DNA of 64,000 nt from Bombus terrestris. Taxonomy: Eukaryota; Arthropoda; Insecta; Hymenoptera; Apidae. The position numbers were made by a program, and so were the translations under genes. Positions 49,091 to 61,800 of this stretch are shown in pieces. Below the pieces are notes generated by a model that did no database searches, was not told where the DNA came from, and worked only from the letters and a program-made list of their open reading frames with translations. Numbering within the stretch: the stretch's first letter is position 1; every line of letters begins with the position of its first letter. The stretch is taken from positions 1,054,001-1,118,000 of the forward strand of contig NC_063279.1 of NCBI RefSeq assembly GCF_910591885.1. Reading direction: 5' to 3'.

Positions 49091-52000
49091 ATATATTTTT
49101 ATATTTTTAAACACACAATTTCTTATTAATCTATCGTTACAACTTCCTGAATCGCGTTATAAAATTGTTTTTCATACTTTTCAAAAATGTTTATTTCATT
49201 TGTTTCGCTCGAAAAAAGCTCACCAACAAAGAGATCTGAGGAGATCATCTTTCTTACCTCGTACATTAGAGAAGACGAGTCGATTCTTCGTTTGCAAATA
49301 TCTCCTTTATTTTGACGGATAATTGCATTTTTTAAACATATAGATTATAATGTTATGATTACATTCGCGAGAACTAAAACTGACCTAGCTCAGAGATTGG
49401 TTTATCATTATTGGTAATCATCAATTTCATAATTATAGATGTTTGTTCGGTCAACAGATAAAAAAATATACGTAGATAATATATTTTTTATCTCGTTAAT
49501 TACATTACATTACATACAAGCAGTATACAAGCGGATAGTAAAATCGAAGATCAAATTTCAGATCTCACGAATCAGGCGTAGCACACTTTTCCTAAATCTT
49601 CTCGAAACCTGTAACTTTGTACAGGATTAAGATCGTGTAGCGATCATAACAAATAACAAGGAGTGAAACGTCGTACCGCTGAGAAAATTCAATCGCCTTC
49701 GATCGGCACCGTACACCACCTCTCCCACCTACAGAAGGAGAATTTCAATTAACGTTGCGGGGCTTACGGGAAGAGAAAAAATCGAGATAAATAATCGAGC
49801 GACGGTATTCGACTTCCATCGCCCACTGACCTAATAGGAGTCAATTTCACCGTGTACCATTTCTTCGAAGGCGCGCCGTACCAACGACAGTCAAAAGTCT
49901 CTGACGTGGAATTTCTGATATCGTTGTCGTTGACTTTCAAATGGCGAGTCGAAACCTGTGGCGCCTCCAGTTGGACGACTCGCCTTTCGAAGAAAATTAA
50001 TTATTACATCGACCATTGGAGAAGTTTGCTTAGGGATCATTGTCGATGAATGACTCTCGATCATTATCGACGTTACCGAGATAAACAGCGTAAAACGCGA
50101 TATTTCAAGGTCAAGCGAACAACCGTCATTGTGCCCGCGAATAAGAGCGTCGCGTATCGATCAGATAAGATATCGCGGTGAATCGACGGAGAAATCGGGT
50201 CAAAATTGAAATGTCAAGGAGATCGTCTACTTTGATGACAAAGTTAAACTCGAGAATCTTTGGGACCCTGTCTCTCTTAAGAAACTAGCTTCGAACTTTT
50301 CACTTTCGTAGGACTCTTTAAATATTCATGCTGCTGCTTTCTTAAAGCAGACGCTTTACGCATACCTATTCCTGGTTCGTTCTACTTGCCAAGTTCATGC
50401 CCTTCAATGTCTCTGTTTCCATTTCCCTAAAACAAACGTCTAACGTGCTAATCCTGATTTATCGCTTTGTCGAATGCACCGTGAAAAAAGCTTTTACCTC
50501 TGCGTGATCCTGCACAATTTCATACAGCTCTATTTGCACGTTTCTATTTATGTTTCCAATCGTACGTGTGTTCGAGAACAGCACGGAAGAATGCTAACGA
50601 GATTCCTGCATGATACGGCCGGCATCCTCCATATCGAAGGAGTCCAAGCCAGAGGGACGGCCTTGCCACGACATCGAGATACACAGCTTTCTCTACTTTC
50701 GCTTACACGCGAGATTTTCAGACCGACTACCGGCAAACTCGTGGCGATTCTTAAACGGTGTTTATCACTTTGGCTCGTGTGCATTCCATCGAAGGTGGCT
50801 TGTTCCCGGAGTCAATGAAGGAGGAAACGCTTCACCGACGATGGAACGTTCGCTCGTGGATCGCGCACTTTGAAAATACCGTTGAGTTACGATGGAAAGC
50901 GCTGCGAATAAAAATAATAAATGCCTCTGATTGGATAGAATATAAAGTTTCTCGAGAGAGATGTCATTATACTTATACGAGAAGTTGAAAGAAGAAGCGA
51001 CGTAAATGAGGAATTTATTTATTCCAAGATACGCTACTATGAACTATGCATCGGATATAACGAAAGTAAACTGCGTTTGTACCAAGGTTCGATGTTAGCT
51101 ATAACTGTGCTTCCAAATTATAAAGTTGTGCATATTAAATTGTATATAACATCTACGATGTTTCGAGGATAGGTTTTAAAATCGAAGATTAAGCAAACGC
51201 TAAAATAAGCACGTCTTCCATAGATTTATACGACCGAGATAGCGGAATTTAATTGCGACATCCGCTGATTGCCCCCGCAGAATGTGGGTGCAAACGACTC
51301 CCTCGATACGCTGCAAACTAATTAAACGATTCTGCGTTACGTCCTCGCAATCGTCCATAATCTCTAGCACGTTATCGATCCTATCATAGCTATCTTCCAT
51401 ATCACGGCTCTGAAATTTCTAGCTCTTTAAATCTTTGGAATTTGTGAACCTTTAAAATTCTACGCAAACGTTAGAGGATTCGTTCTCCTGAACCAAAATA
51501 TGACCAAACGTAACGAAACGTAACGAACTGGATTGGTTTCGGAATGGAAACGATGTAGAATCAGCGACGAAAGAAAGGCTGAATCGGAATGCAAACGCGT
51601 CGCCTCGACCCACCGATGGTCGGCCTGTTGGTATTTCACGAGGCTACAGTGCGATTTTCTCTCTCGCGCGTCGTGTAGCGTCTCCTCCTTTTCCAAACTG
51701 GAAAATAACGGAATTCCTTCGTTTTATGTTCAATAATCGTGCAAATATACATCTTTATCTTTCCCATCGTTTCACGATGACTTATCGCAGTCGATCAAGC
51801 GAACGAGCTATTCGTTAATCACTGTAATTTCCGTTCATCGTCGTTGCACAACTGGCTTCCTTGCTACTGTGTGATTAACAGCCGTTTTGCTTTTATGATC
51901 CACGACGATTGCGTTCGAGTTTCATGCTTTGGAGCCGTAAAAGTACATCTTCGCCTGGAAGACTGATTCGAAATTACGATCACGCGCCTTGTAACAATTA

Positions 52001-53751
52001 AGTCAATGCGTGTGAAATGACGTTCCTTTGAAGTTTGAATTTGCTGCGCCGATATCGCTCAATTTCATTCAATTTTATCCCATCGTTAACTATCAGGTAT
52101 ATCGAAGAAGAAGAAATTTACTATGAATCGGTATATTCGCCGAAGGAGATTTATAACTAACTAAATAAACTAAAAACTAAATTTCGGAAAGGTAGAAAAA
52201 TTCATAAAGATTAAAACGTAAAATTTGGAATTCAGAGAAGGTTAAAAACGTTTCCTATGTCGCCTGAGTAACTTTTTAACGCGTACATTGTTTTAAAGGG
52301 GCTCGCGATTGAAGAAATTAAAACAGTTTCGTTCTAAGACTGAATTCTAAAAGTGACAGCTCTTACAAGTGTGGAATAGCGAAACAAGATAATCTCTGAA
52401 AAAGTATGTCGAGTTATGTGGAACGTATCGATTAAATTCAAATAAATGCAATTAGAATTTTATTATGTAAAACGATATTTGACGTGCACAGACCTAATCG
52501 AGTAGTTAAACAAAATAAAATTCGTTGGAGTATTTTAACAAATGAATCAAAGATTCGTCTCGGTTTTCCAGGTGGTAAGAAACTGATCAAACATCAGTAA
52601 CAATAAATGGTTCCAAGCGGCAGACCTTGAGCGGCCATTATGGGCGTTAGACTACGAGCAAAGAGAATTTCGCGGCGCTAGCAAGCTGGAAAGGTCCTTT
52701 CTCGCGTTCGACCTACAAGCCAGAAGAATGCAGTCGTCGTTTTCTCGGCCAGAACGTTTAAGCCTGTCACCTCTCCTCTTCGATGCGGACCACGTACGCG
52801 CCGTTCCAATTTTCAATAACGAAGAACGGGCTTGCTCGATTTCGTAATTAACCCGGCGAATTTGCCAGACCGGCCTTGATCTTAACCACCCTCGTATTTC
52901 GCCTCGATTTCGCCTGATTCGAAACCGGGAATTTTCTCCTCGATTCGAGGTAGGCGTGTTTTATTATTGCAGTTGAAATGGCTCGACACATCGAACGTAA
53001 GACTCGTACAGATTTTAAAAGATCGATATAAAAATTTATGATCAATCAGAGTGGAAGCTTTATCGAGTGGTTTTTATTAGAAGAAGGTACCTTCGGATTC
53101 GATTCAGGAGAGAGATTAAACGAAAGAAAGATGAAAAGAGAGATTGACGTAATAAATATCTCCTTATAACTTCTTTAGTATCATTTTATGGTCTAAAGGC
53201 AATTTGATGCTGAAAGCTAGAACATAAACGTTCGTAACTTGTACGATTGACAAATCCTCCATTAGCCAAATAACGAGTTTGGTTATCGATCATTAACGCT
53301 GAAATTATCAATTTGTACCAATGTATAGGTAGAAATTTTATAGATTTACGGCGATGCATTTCTGCAGATTTTTATGATCTTTTAAAAACTTTGTAACTAA
53401 ATTTTACCCAAACTATGCGTTTCTTTCTATGTATTTTATTTCAATTTTTACGACAGATTTTATAATTTACTCACCGATAACTCCGATGTTAATGTATAGA
53501 AACTATAGTTGGAAAATCGGGTCATCGACCCAGAGAAGAACGACGAAAGGTCTTCGAACTTTGTAAACTCGAGTCGCGATACTTCGAACCCGTTCCACTT
53601 TCCTCGAGAAATTCTTATTGAAAGGGGATGGGAAGTGTGAATGAGAGACTCTCGTATTCCGCCGGTTTCTCTTTTATTAAAGATTCCATCGAGAACGTAA
53701 AATTGATAATTATTACTTAGCTTTAAAAAATATACATACACGATATTTTAT

Positions 53752-53791
53752 ATTTATATATATATATATTTATTTATATATATATATAAAA
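53752..53791. repeat. AT microsatellite
   Basis: Alternating TA runs interrupted by TTTATT. Confidence 0.85.
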
Positions 53792-54130
53792 GTTTGGCTA
53801 ACCCTTTAAAAATAAGGGTGTCCGCCATTTTGTGACAGGGAGTTTTGGCGGTCGCTGAGGGATCATCGATTTTTATTTTCATTTTTCCTGGGGTCAACAG
53901 GACAACCGCAGCCCGACCTCCCAGCTAAATCCGTCGTGTCCTCCGTCCATGTGTCAGGGATCCGTCTTTTTTTCAGGGACCGGCTGAGACACGCGTTCAT
54001 ATATTACACACGATGATAATAATCCTTGTTTTGTTTTACTTTTCCTTTTTTACTTCGTGTTCGCGTTACGATCGCGTCGTTTCTCTCCAGGTCAGGTTTC
54101 GTGGAGGCCAGGGTGAAATCGTCGTGGGTT

Positions 54131-54164
54131 TGGGAGAGAAATGGGAGAGAAATGGGAGAGAAAA
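54131..54164. repeat. 11-bp tandem repeat
   Basis: The unit TGGGAGAGAAA repeated three times head to tail, just before the 12-bp minisatellite. Confidence 0.85.
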
Positions 54165-54186
54165 TAGAGAAAAAGAATAGTTCGCT

Positions 54187-54333
54187 GTATCGTCGTTCGT
54201 CGTCGCGTTCGTCGTGGCGTTCGTCGTGGCGTTCGTCGTGGCGTTCGTCGTGGCGTTCGTCGTGGCGTTCGTCGTGGCGTTCGTCGTCGCGTTCATTGTC
54301 GCGTTCGTCGTTGCGTTCGTCGTCCTGGTCGCT
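54187..54333. repeat. 12-bp minisatellite (GCGTTCGTCGTG)n
   Basis: About ten to twelve head-to-tail copies. The centre (about 54215-54285) is nearly perfect, while edge copies vary (TCGTCGC, TCATTGTC, TCGTTGC). Because the period is a multiple of three, reading frames stay open on both strands (Arg-Ser-Ser-Trp repeats on +, Ala-Thr-Thr-Asn repeats on -). It lies about 440 bp past the serp stop codon. Confidence 0.92.
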
Positions 54334-54769
54334 GAATCTCGAGCCGCATGAAAATTATCACAGATCGTTGGTAACGTGATGGACGGTTTTCGTCGGCGAA
54401 CCGATCGGGAGCGCTCGATTCTCATCTTTATCGACAATCACGTCTTCGAGCCCCTTTCTGCTACATCCTCTGTTAATAACTGTTCCTCTAAAAACAGTCT
54501 ACCAAAAGGCTCTGTTTAAAATTTTATACAACTACCCTGTATCGTAACGGAAGTAATCTTCGTGAAAGCCCACCCGACCGTGTTCCCCGATCGAAAACGT
54601 CGCCGACGACCCCACGTCCACCGTGAAACTCGTGAAGGATAATCGACCAATGGCAGGACGAGAATGAGAGGGATCGAAGGAAGATCAAAGGTGAACGCCC
54701 AAAACGACAGGCAAGAGGAGAATCAGAGGGTTTGACTTAGACGAGAAGGAGGAACGCGACACTGTGGGC

Positions 54770-57700
54770 TTAGAAGAACCCGTCACCGGTCGGATCGTTC
54801 ACCCATGGATAGTTATTCGGGCAACGTACGCAGGTCTGAAGGTTGATGGTCTCTCCAGGAACCTCTTTCGAGGTGAGTTTGCAAGTGTGAGGAACCCAAC
54901 AAGCTGGAGGTCCGTCCACGATACACTTCTCCTTCCACGGCTCGAAACTCTTCGATTCTGTTATCGTGCGAGGATTCTGGATCCACTGGATCACTTGGGT
55001 CATCGTCACGAAGTAAACGTCGTTGTGGTTGGACAAGATCTCGTCGATCCAATAAAGGAACGCGTCCAAGAATTCGGGATTGTTCTTCAGCCAGGCTGCG
55101 TGGAAGTAGAGGCCCAAGGGAGCGCGGTTTTGTTCGTAATGTCGGTCAAAGTTGTGGTTTAGGAAATTGTAGAATTGGTCGCCGGTTAGGATGTTGCTGC
55201 ACGAGTCTACCATGGCGCAACCGGGAAGGTATTCGTCGTTCTGTGGGTCTTCGCGGCGGTCCAACTCGTTCATCACCATCTCCCAGACGGCGTGCGACCT
55301 ACGCAGAAAAGTTGATGCTCGATAGACGATGGAGGGATTGAATCGAGCCGCTACTATCCCTGGGATTTCAGGTGAAGATGTAGCTGCTTGATTCGAAGTG
55401 ATACTTTTTGCATAAAAGGGGACACTTTTTACATAAAATATTTTGATACTTTTATGCTACGAATCCGCTCTTGATATTAGTATAGAACGTACCAAAGATT
55501 AGGTTAATCGGACACGTAGATAGACGGAAATAGATAGGTTGCTACTCTTAATGAAATTCATTGTGGGATGTAGCTTTCACTGACAGCAATACATATATTA
55601 AATTAAACATTATTCGATATTAAACATGTCAATATTTATCGATATGTTGAAGCTACAAACGTTCTTGGTACAAGATGCATATACCAGATAATTGGATCAA
55701 TTATCTGGAGCTACTACTAATACCAGCTTGCGACAGAATTGTATTAACGTAATCATTGAAGCGCGAAGTTTTTAATCAGATTAAAGTAATTCGCTTTTCT
55801 ACTTTAAAATTAGGTTACCTCGTCGGACAGTGTTGAAGGTTTCCATGGCAACGGTGCGGCATTCTGAAGTACATCGTGTAAGGCCATAGCGGTGGGTTGT
55901 TCAAGGCCGCGGTGATGGTGGAATCGTAAAGGAATGCTTGTTCTTCCATCATCGTGAACTGATTGTTTCCACCGACTCTGAGATACGGAGCCCTCACACC
56001 GACCACGCTGTTGTCCGTTAAATTAGCGAATTTCTCCGCGATGATCCTCATACCAGCCATTTCTTTAGCCCAGTCGTCCACCGTCGCGTCTGACCAGAAA
56101 CGTTCGTCGTCGTTGTGACTTGAAACACAAGCGTTTATCGCGCGATTAACGCTGACTTTAAGGATCGGCTGCTAAAACAACTTAAACCGCTAGAAATTGA
56201 ACTTCCGAGTCTCGTGCTATATTATCGTCGTTACGTTTACCGCAATTTTATTTTAAAAGTGCATTTTTTTAAGATCGAACGATAGGTAGATCGTTAAAAA
56301 TCGACCAAAGTATAAGCTCGTAGCAAAAGTCGTCGTTAAAGCTGAACGCTGGAGCGAGGTTGAAAAAAGCTCAAAAAGGATAAGGAGAGATTAATTTGTT
56401 TTTCACAAGTGTTTGCTTACGAGATAGAGTGAACGGCGATCTCGTGTCCTTTCCTGTGCATTTCCTGGACAGCCGAGTAGTTGGTGTACTTGTGCGAGAC
56501 GAAGAAGCTGGCCTTGATTTCGCAACCGTTTGGGTTCTTGCGTTTTCCGTTGAAGATCTCTTTGTACAGTCCGATATTATTGTTATTGATGGCATCATCG
56601 AACGTGATAGTGATCATCTGCGGTACATCCTTGGGAGGTAAATCTCCGGGGATCGTGGTACCATCCTCGGAACAGAAGCAATCGGGTAGAACGCAGACTG
56701 TAGGGTCACAGGGTGGCGCTCTGTTCGGGTCGTTGTCCATATCTGTAATTTTCGCGAACCCGCGATGGCCCCTTTTACTCGAAAATCTTTATTTCAAGTC
56801 GCCTCGCCGAAGTACGATGAAATTAAGGGCAACGCAACTCGTCATCCGTCCCTGTCATGTTCCTCGTTGTTCTTGTCAAAAAGAACGTAAATTATTCACA
56901 CGCGTCGATAAAATTGAATCTCGTCGATCTTCGTTTAAAATCATTTCGAAAAAGAAAGACGAACAGTGTTTTTGCGAACGAAAGTAGGCTACCCTGATGC
57001 GTCGATAAAATCGAATCTCGCTAATTTACGTAGTTTTCACTATGCATTAAGTTTCCAATTTTCACCTTCGGGAGGCGATCGTTAAAAGAACGAATAACGA
57101 ATAGAATTTCCAGTTATGAAATTTACCAAAACGAACAAAGTTTCTCTATTTCATACTCACCGCAAATATTCTCGTCAGATCCGTCGGCGCAATCCTTTTC
57201 CCCGTTACAGAAAAGACCTCTCTCGATGCAAGAGCCATCGCCGCAAGCGAGGAAGCCATCTTGACAGAGCGGTTCCTCGGTGTAAAGCAGGGGTTTCGCT
57301 TTTCTTTCTTTGTTCTTCAGTTTGCAGTTGTTCACCGAGTCTTTCCAGTCGCAGGTCTGTTTATCGATATCGAAATACAGTCCCGCGGGACACCTGATGG
57401 CCTGAAGACCCGAACTGGTGCACTGAATCACGTCACGACAGTTGTCACCCTCTCCTGCCACCAATCTGAACCATTCGCCCGCATCCTTGTCCTTGCAGAT
57501 CTCGCTTTCGAAGCTCTCTTCTTTCTTCTCTTCCTGTCGCTTCACACGATTCGAGCCTTCTAAAATTAAGTGGTTCGTATCGTCTTTAGGGCAATGTGTA
57601 TTCCATTTGTATTTACAAGTTACCGTATTGGTGGAACGATAGTTACGAGGATTTAATATTAAAAGTACTAGAATAATTACAGCGATCCATTTCTATTACA

Positions 57701-60700
57701 GCAAGTTATACATTACAGTTTATACGTCTGCAAGAGTGTATTTCTAAGAATTTGAATTACTTTTTATATAATATATACACATCTGCATATATAATGTTAT
57801 ATATCGTCACACACTTCTTCGCGTATCTTACATTTTCACTCGATCGATGTAAATTACACATATACCGTAGTGATCGATAGTCGACGACTAGTGTCAAGAA
57901 GATCGATACTAGCGAAGATTTCATAAGAAATGCAGTAACGATATAACATTGTTTTTCATATACATGATTTATTGCTAATATAATGACTTCTTTGCCGATA
58001 TAGTGGATTATTTAAAGTTAAATATAAAGTTGTCGGGAATAAAAACGTTTACATAAAACTTCTAAACGACACTCGGATTTCTTCGGTGAAATTTCGAGAC
58101 GCATACATATATGTACGATTGCGTAACCGCGAAGATACCTATCAGCGGCGAGATTATGGAAAGTGTGAAATTGACGTCACAATACAACGTTGGCTCATGA
58201 TTATTTATTTACCAATTGACAGAATCATCGTCTTTCGTCAGATGGATCAAAGGCAAGCGATTAGCATAAACCATAATTTCCCTTTTTTCCTACTTTTTCT
58301 TTTTTTTTTTGCCTATTTTATCGAGCAACCAATTCTCGCCGACGTTCGATTTCTTACGTTTAGTAGAGGCGGAAGTAGAAAATCAATACTATAAATTGCG
58401 TAAGAGTTACGAATATACGATTTTGCCAATATTTATCTCGCTTATGTAACCCATTTGCGAATGCTGTTTTATAAAATACATCTCTCGTACCTATTTATAT
58501 TTGTAGAATCTCTTTTCTAACAGAAATATATAACTGCTTTCACGTCGAGTGCTTTTATATGTTCGTTTAAAAAGGGAAACTGCGAGTGCTTTGGAAATTC
58601 ACGACGTGTGGCATTGTTTTCGTTTCGAGATGGTTCTTGGTCGAACGAGCGGAAACGCGCTCCGCTCGAGAAAGTGGAAGCAGAAACGGCTGATTTTTAA
58701 TATACGGGGAAACACGCGTTGCTTTCCTCTATTTGCAGTTTCGGCCCCGCGTTAATTTTATATCAAAGCAACGAACGGAGAAAGCTGTCTCGCGCCTTTC
58801 CAACGACATTGTTTTATTAGCGTGTTTTATTAGCGGGTTTTATTAACGATTTCGCCTTCTTTTCATGCCCCTAATGCATAGAATTCATTAGGTTGACCAA
58901 CCCTTCCAAGCGAAATCTTTTTCTTAACAATGATGCAATGTTACGATAATATGGCCTACATACACTCAAACTTATATATATATCGTAGTTGAAAGTTCGT
59001 AAAAATAGACACGAACGTCCAATTATAGTGATCAAGCCTTTGTTCGGTCTAGCTCTCGTAAAAGTTGTTTCGGAGTCCATTGCCCCATTAATTTTGGAAA
59101 GGTCAGTCGGTAAGGCATAATGGCGGGTAATCGGAAGGATGCTAATTCAACCGGCTACCTTTTCGAGAGAAAGTGGAATCTTTCTCTAGAAGTTGCGCGA
59201 TGAAGAAAGGCGATTGGTTTTACCAAGTAGGAAGTTCATTAGTGTAAAATAGTATTATTGAAGCAAGAACGGCTAGATGGAAAGCGATTTGGATTCGGAG
59301 CGCCTGAAAAGAAGCGATTTCAAGTAGAGTTTAGGAATAACGAATTTTACAGTGTTTAGATTTAATGTAAAAGGAACGAGGGACATTTGAATATAAAATT
59401 GGATTACCAAGGATCGAAATTCTATGTAAAAAGAGGCGATGGAAAGTGAAATTCTTGAGGAATTTTAAAGAGTTGTATGTCAAGTCGCGAAGCAACGAGC
59501 CGAAGAAAGTACGAAGTCAGCAGGTTACAGATCCAACGAAGCCTAATCGCTGGATCTCCTTGAAAACCGAGAATTCTACAATCCATAGCTTCAAATTCAA
59601 CGATCCATGCTATTCTACGGCTCGATAACGACCTCTTTCTGGGTGTCATAAACTTTCAAACGTCGATCCATTGTTCTTTCACTTCCTTCGCATACTAATA
59701 TTATTCCGTAGCCGATTTCAAAGTCGCGGGTCTACCTACGTTCGTAACGTGGATATTCTTTCAAAGGGAATGCACGTTAAGCCATTTACCGAGCTTTTCA
59801 ATAACCTTATCATCTATAAACCTTCACGTCTGATAATCGATTAAAAAACCGGCTCGTAGAAAATGTCGACGTTCGAAGGTTTGAAAAGATCCACACTGGA
59901 TTTAAACTCGTTTAAAGTCAAACAAATTCATATATTTAACCTGATAAATTTCTATCGAACTTACGTTAAAATACCTACAGGATCTAAGAACAACAGCATG
60001 ATACGTTACAGACATTTTCGAAACAAAACGCTGACTCTAAAAGATCATTTAGAATCGAATATGCCAACGTTGAAGTAGCTATAGGCTCTCCCAAACATCG
60101 AACAATCTACAGTTATTTTCAGAACTAAAGATCAGCGTTAAAAACTATTTAAACTGGTACGAAAGAACGAAACACGGTGAAACTTATCGATATTTGAAAT
60201 TACAAGAGATACAGATACTTTCGAAAGTCAAAGACTGAGGCTGCGTAAAGCATCGATTAACTCGGTTAAATCGATTAAAAGTCTTAACATCGAAAATCGC
60301 GTAAAATAATATCCGAAAATATTCCGAAGAATTCTCAAAGAATGCTAAGTTGACAATCACCCTACAGATGCATGAAAAACCAAAGTTTGGCTACGGAACC
60401 AACGCGTTAAATCGTTTGAGCCCCGTTGGTCCCGCGGGCTGGTGTCATGTCGGCATCGCGTAGCGCCGCGACAAACGGGGAAAGTTGCGCCCCCCCACCC
60501 CGTGTATTTTTCAGGGCACGGCAGTGACGTCACCCATCCGGGACCGAGTAGAACCAGAGGCTTTCACGCTCTAATCTCTTATGCAACCTGTCGTCTCTGT
60601 CGACCGCCAGAATCGTATTCCGTCTGATTTGCTCCGTCCAAACCGCCGATTCTTCGAAAGCGTCCACCATCCGCTATTTCTGTACGAGGAAAACAGCGCC

Positions 60701-61446
60701 ACAGGGGGCGGAGGAGGGGCAGTGGACACGGCTCACGAACATTGCCGCCTGTCGCCATTTCGAGACTCACGTGCACTCCTGTTTAAACGGTTCGCCTTAA
60801 TTTTACATTTCACGCGATGATTATCAGTCGACTTTTGCTACTACCGTCTACTCTAACTTTAGTCCGACGCTTAAAGAAATTGCAAACTAATTTCAAACAA
60901 CGCTGATTCTATTGTTCGCGTGTAAGTAGCTTGAGAAGCTTATGGCGCAACGGTCGAAAGAATCAACCAGCTAAAGGACTTCTAACGTGGTGCAACGTGG
61001 TCTGTCTCAACGTTTGTTATATATAGTACGATTACGAGGACCGTAGCTAGTTCCCAAGTAAAAATAGTTACTAAAAAGGCGACGTATCTTGGTACAATGT
61101 CCAAGGAAGAAGACATTGACTCGTAGAGGGAAGGACAGAGGGTAAAATTCAATTCCATATTGAAAATTCCCGCACGAATTCGAATCACGCCTGCCACCAT
61201 GTTCCCACTCGCTGCCATATTCTATGACAGACTACCCTCCTACACGATTCTCTCGAACCTCGTTAACGATCCAACGTTAGAATCATCTTTATGGTAACAC
61301 TAACCGTTCCTTTCATCCGTAATTCGTTCGATCTCTCATGATCGGCACACTGATCTGTTCTGTTCAGGCTGTGAAAGTCACCGAATTCCTTACTCACCGG
61401 CGAGAACGATGGCTGCCAGGAACAGCAGCACCAGCGAGGACCTCAT
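54770..61446 (-). CDS. serp: Chitin deacetylase serpentine (Cda1)
   Basis: Secreted CE4 chitin deacetylase, which removes acetyl groups from chitin in tracheal and cuticular matrix. Five exons: 61446-61398, 57559-57161, 56742-56421, 56118-55819 and 55298-54770 (TAA). All are GT-AG, phases agree, and the product is 532 residues. Exon 1 encodes a clear signal peptide (MRSSLVLLFLAAIVLA). Exon 2 holds a peritrophin-type chitin-binding domain (CKDKDAGEWF to VNNC) and an LDL-receptor class A repeat (CGDGSCIERGLFCNGEKDC). The deacetylase domain follows: motif 1 TFDDA (D198, D199), motif 2 HSISH (H254, H258), RAPYLRVGG, and LYFHAAW, so the zinc triad and base are present. The C-terminal extension ends DPTGDGFF. 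The intron after exon 3 splits motif 2. The serp identity is inferred from the intact catalytic motifs, gene order and the single chitin-binding exon. Confidence 0.93.
55299..55818. other. serp intron 4
   Basis: 520 bp between the last two exons; nothing recognisable. Confidence 0.6.
56119..56420. other. serp intron 3
   Basis: 302 bp; interrupts the codon between HSI and H of catalytic motif 2. Nothing else recognisable. Confidence 0.6.
56743..57160. other. serp intron 2
   Basis: 418 bp between the LDLa-coding exon and the deacetylase exon; nothing recognisable. Confidence 0.6.
57560..61397. other. serp first intron
   Basis: 3.8 kb, mostly AT-rich. A GC-rich block at about 60420-60760 stands out, with a C7 run, the full CRE palindrome TGACGTCA at 60525-60532 and several CCGC clusters. 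It is the best candidate in this intron for an enhancer or alternative promoter. No coding exon seen. Confidence 0.5.
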
Positions 61447-61768
61447 CCTCGTCCAACGGAAGGAACGGCGCTTCCGGTTCCCGATGGAGGTTCCGTGACT
61501 CACGAGACTCTGACTTATCCACGCGTCCGACTGGCCTGTGTTTCACTCGTGTCGAATTCGACGATGGGATGATCGGAGGGGGGCCGTTTTGGGTATTCGA
61601 ACGAAGAGCTCGCGGGTTTCCCGGCACCACTTCCGGAAAAGAAGTCGAGATAGAGGAACAGCGCTCGCGGGCGCCCTGAGATCTTTGGCTACTCTCTCAG
61701 GTAGATCGAGAACGAGTGTTTTCGCTTCAAGGACGCGGACCTTGAAGGCGTAGGTACCACTAACGGAC

Positions 61769-61800
61769 TGACCGAGGCCCGCCACTCGTCGCGCCTTATA
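61769..61800 (-). promoter_or_regulatory. serp core promoter (TATA and Inr)
   Basis: On the minus strand TATAAG (61800-61795) lies 31 bases before the A of a consensus insect initiator TCAGTC (A at 61769). Spacing and both sequences fit a focused promoter. It would give a 323-base leader that runs without an intron into the ATG at 61446. Confidence 0.6.

Larger units (their letters stand above)
49091..54769. other. Spacer between tRNA-Tyr array and serp 3' end
   Basis: No coding gene is supported. Contents are an AT dinucleotide tract at 53752-53791, a block at 53800-54000 with several CAGGGA repeats that looks different from its surroundings, an 11-bp tandem repeat at 54131-54164, and a 12-bp minisatellite at 54187-54333. 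The last few hundred bases probably include the serp 3' UTR. Confidence 0.5.

Noticed and set aside
54026..54437. Overlapping open frames on both strands (Arg-Ser-Ser-Trp and Ala-Thr-Thr-Asn repeats)
   Set aside because: Produced entirely by a 12-bp tandem repeat.
59095..59165. Possible tRNA-like sequence (GGTCAGTCGG to GGCTACC)
   Set aside because: No acceptor stem pairing or A/B boxes could be aligned.
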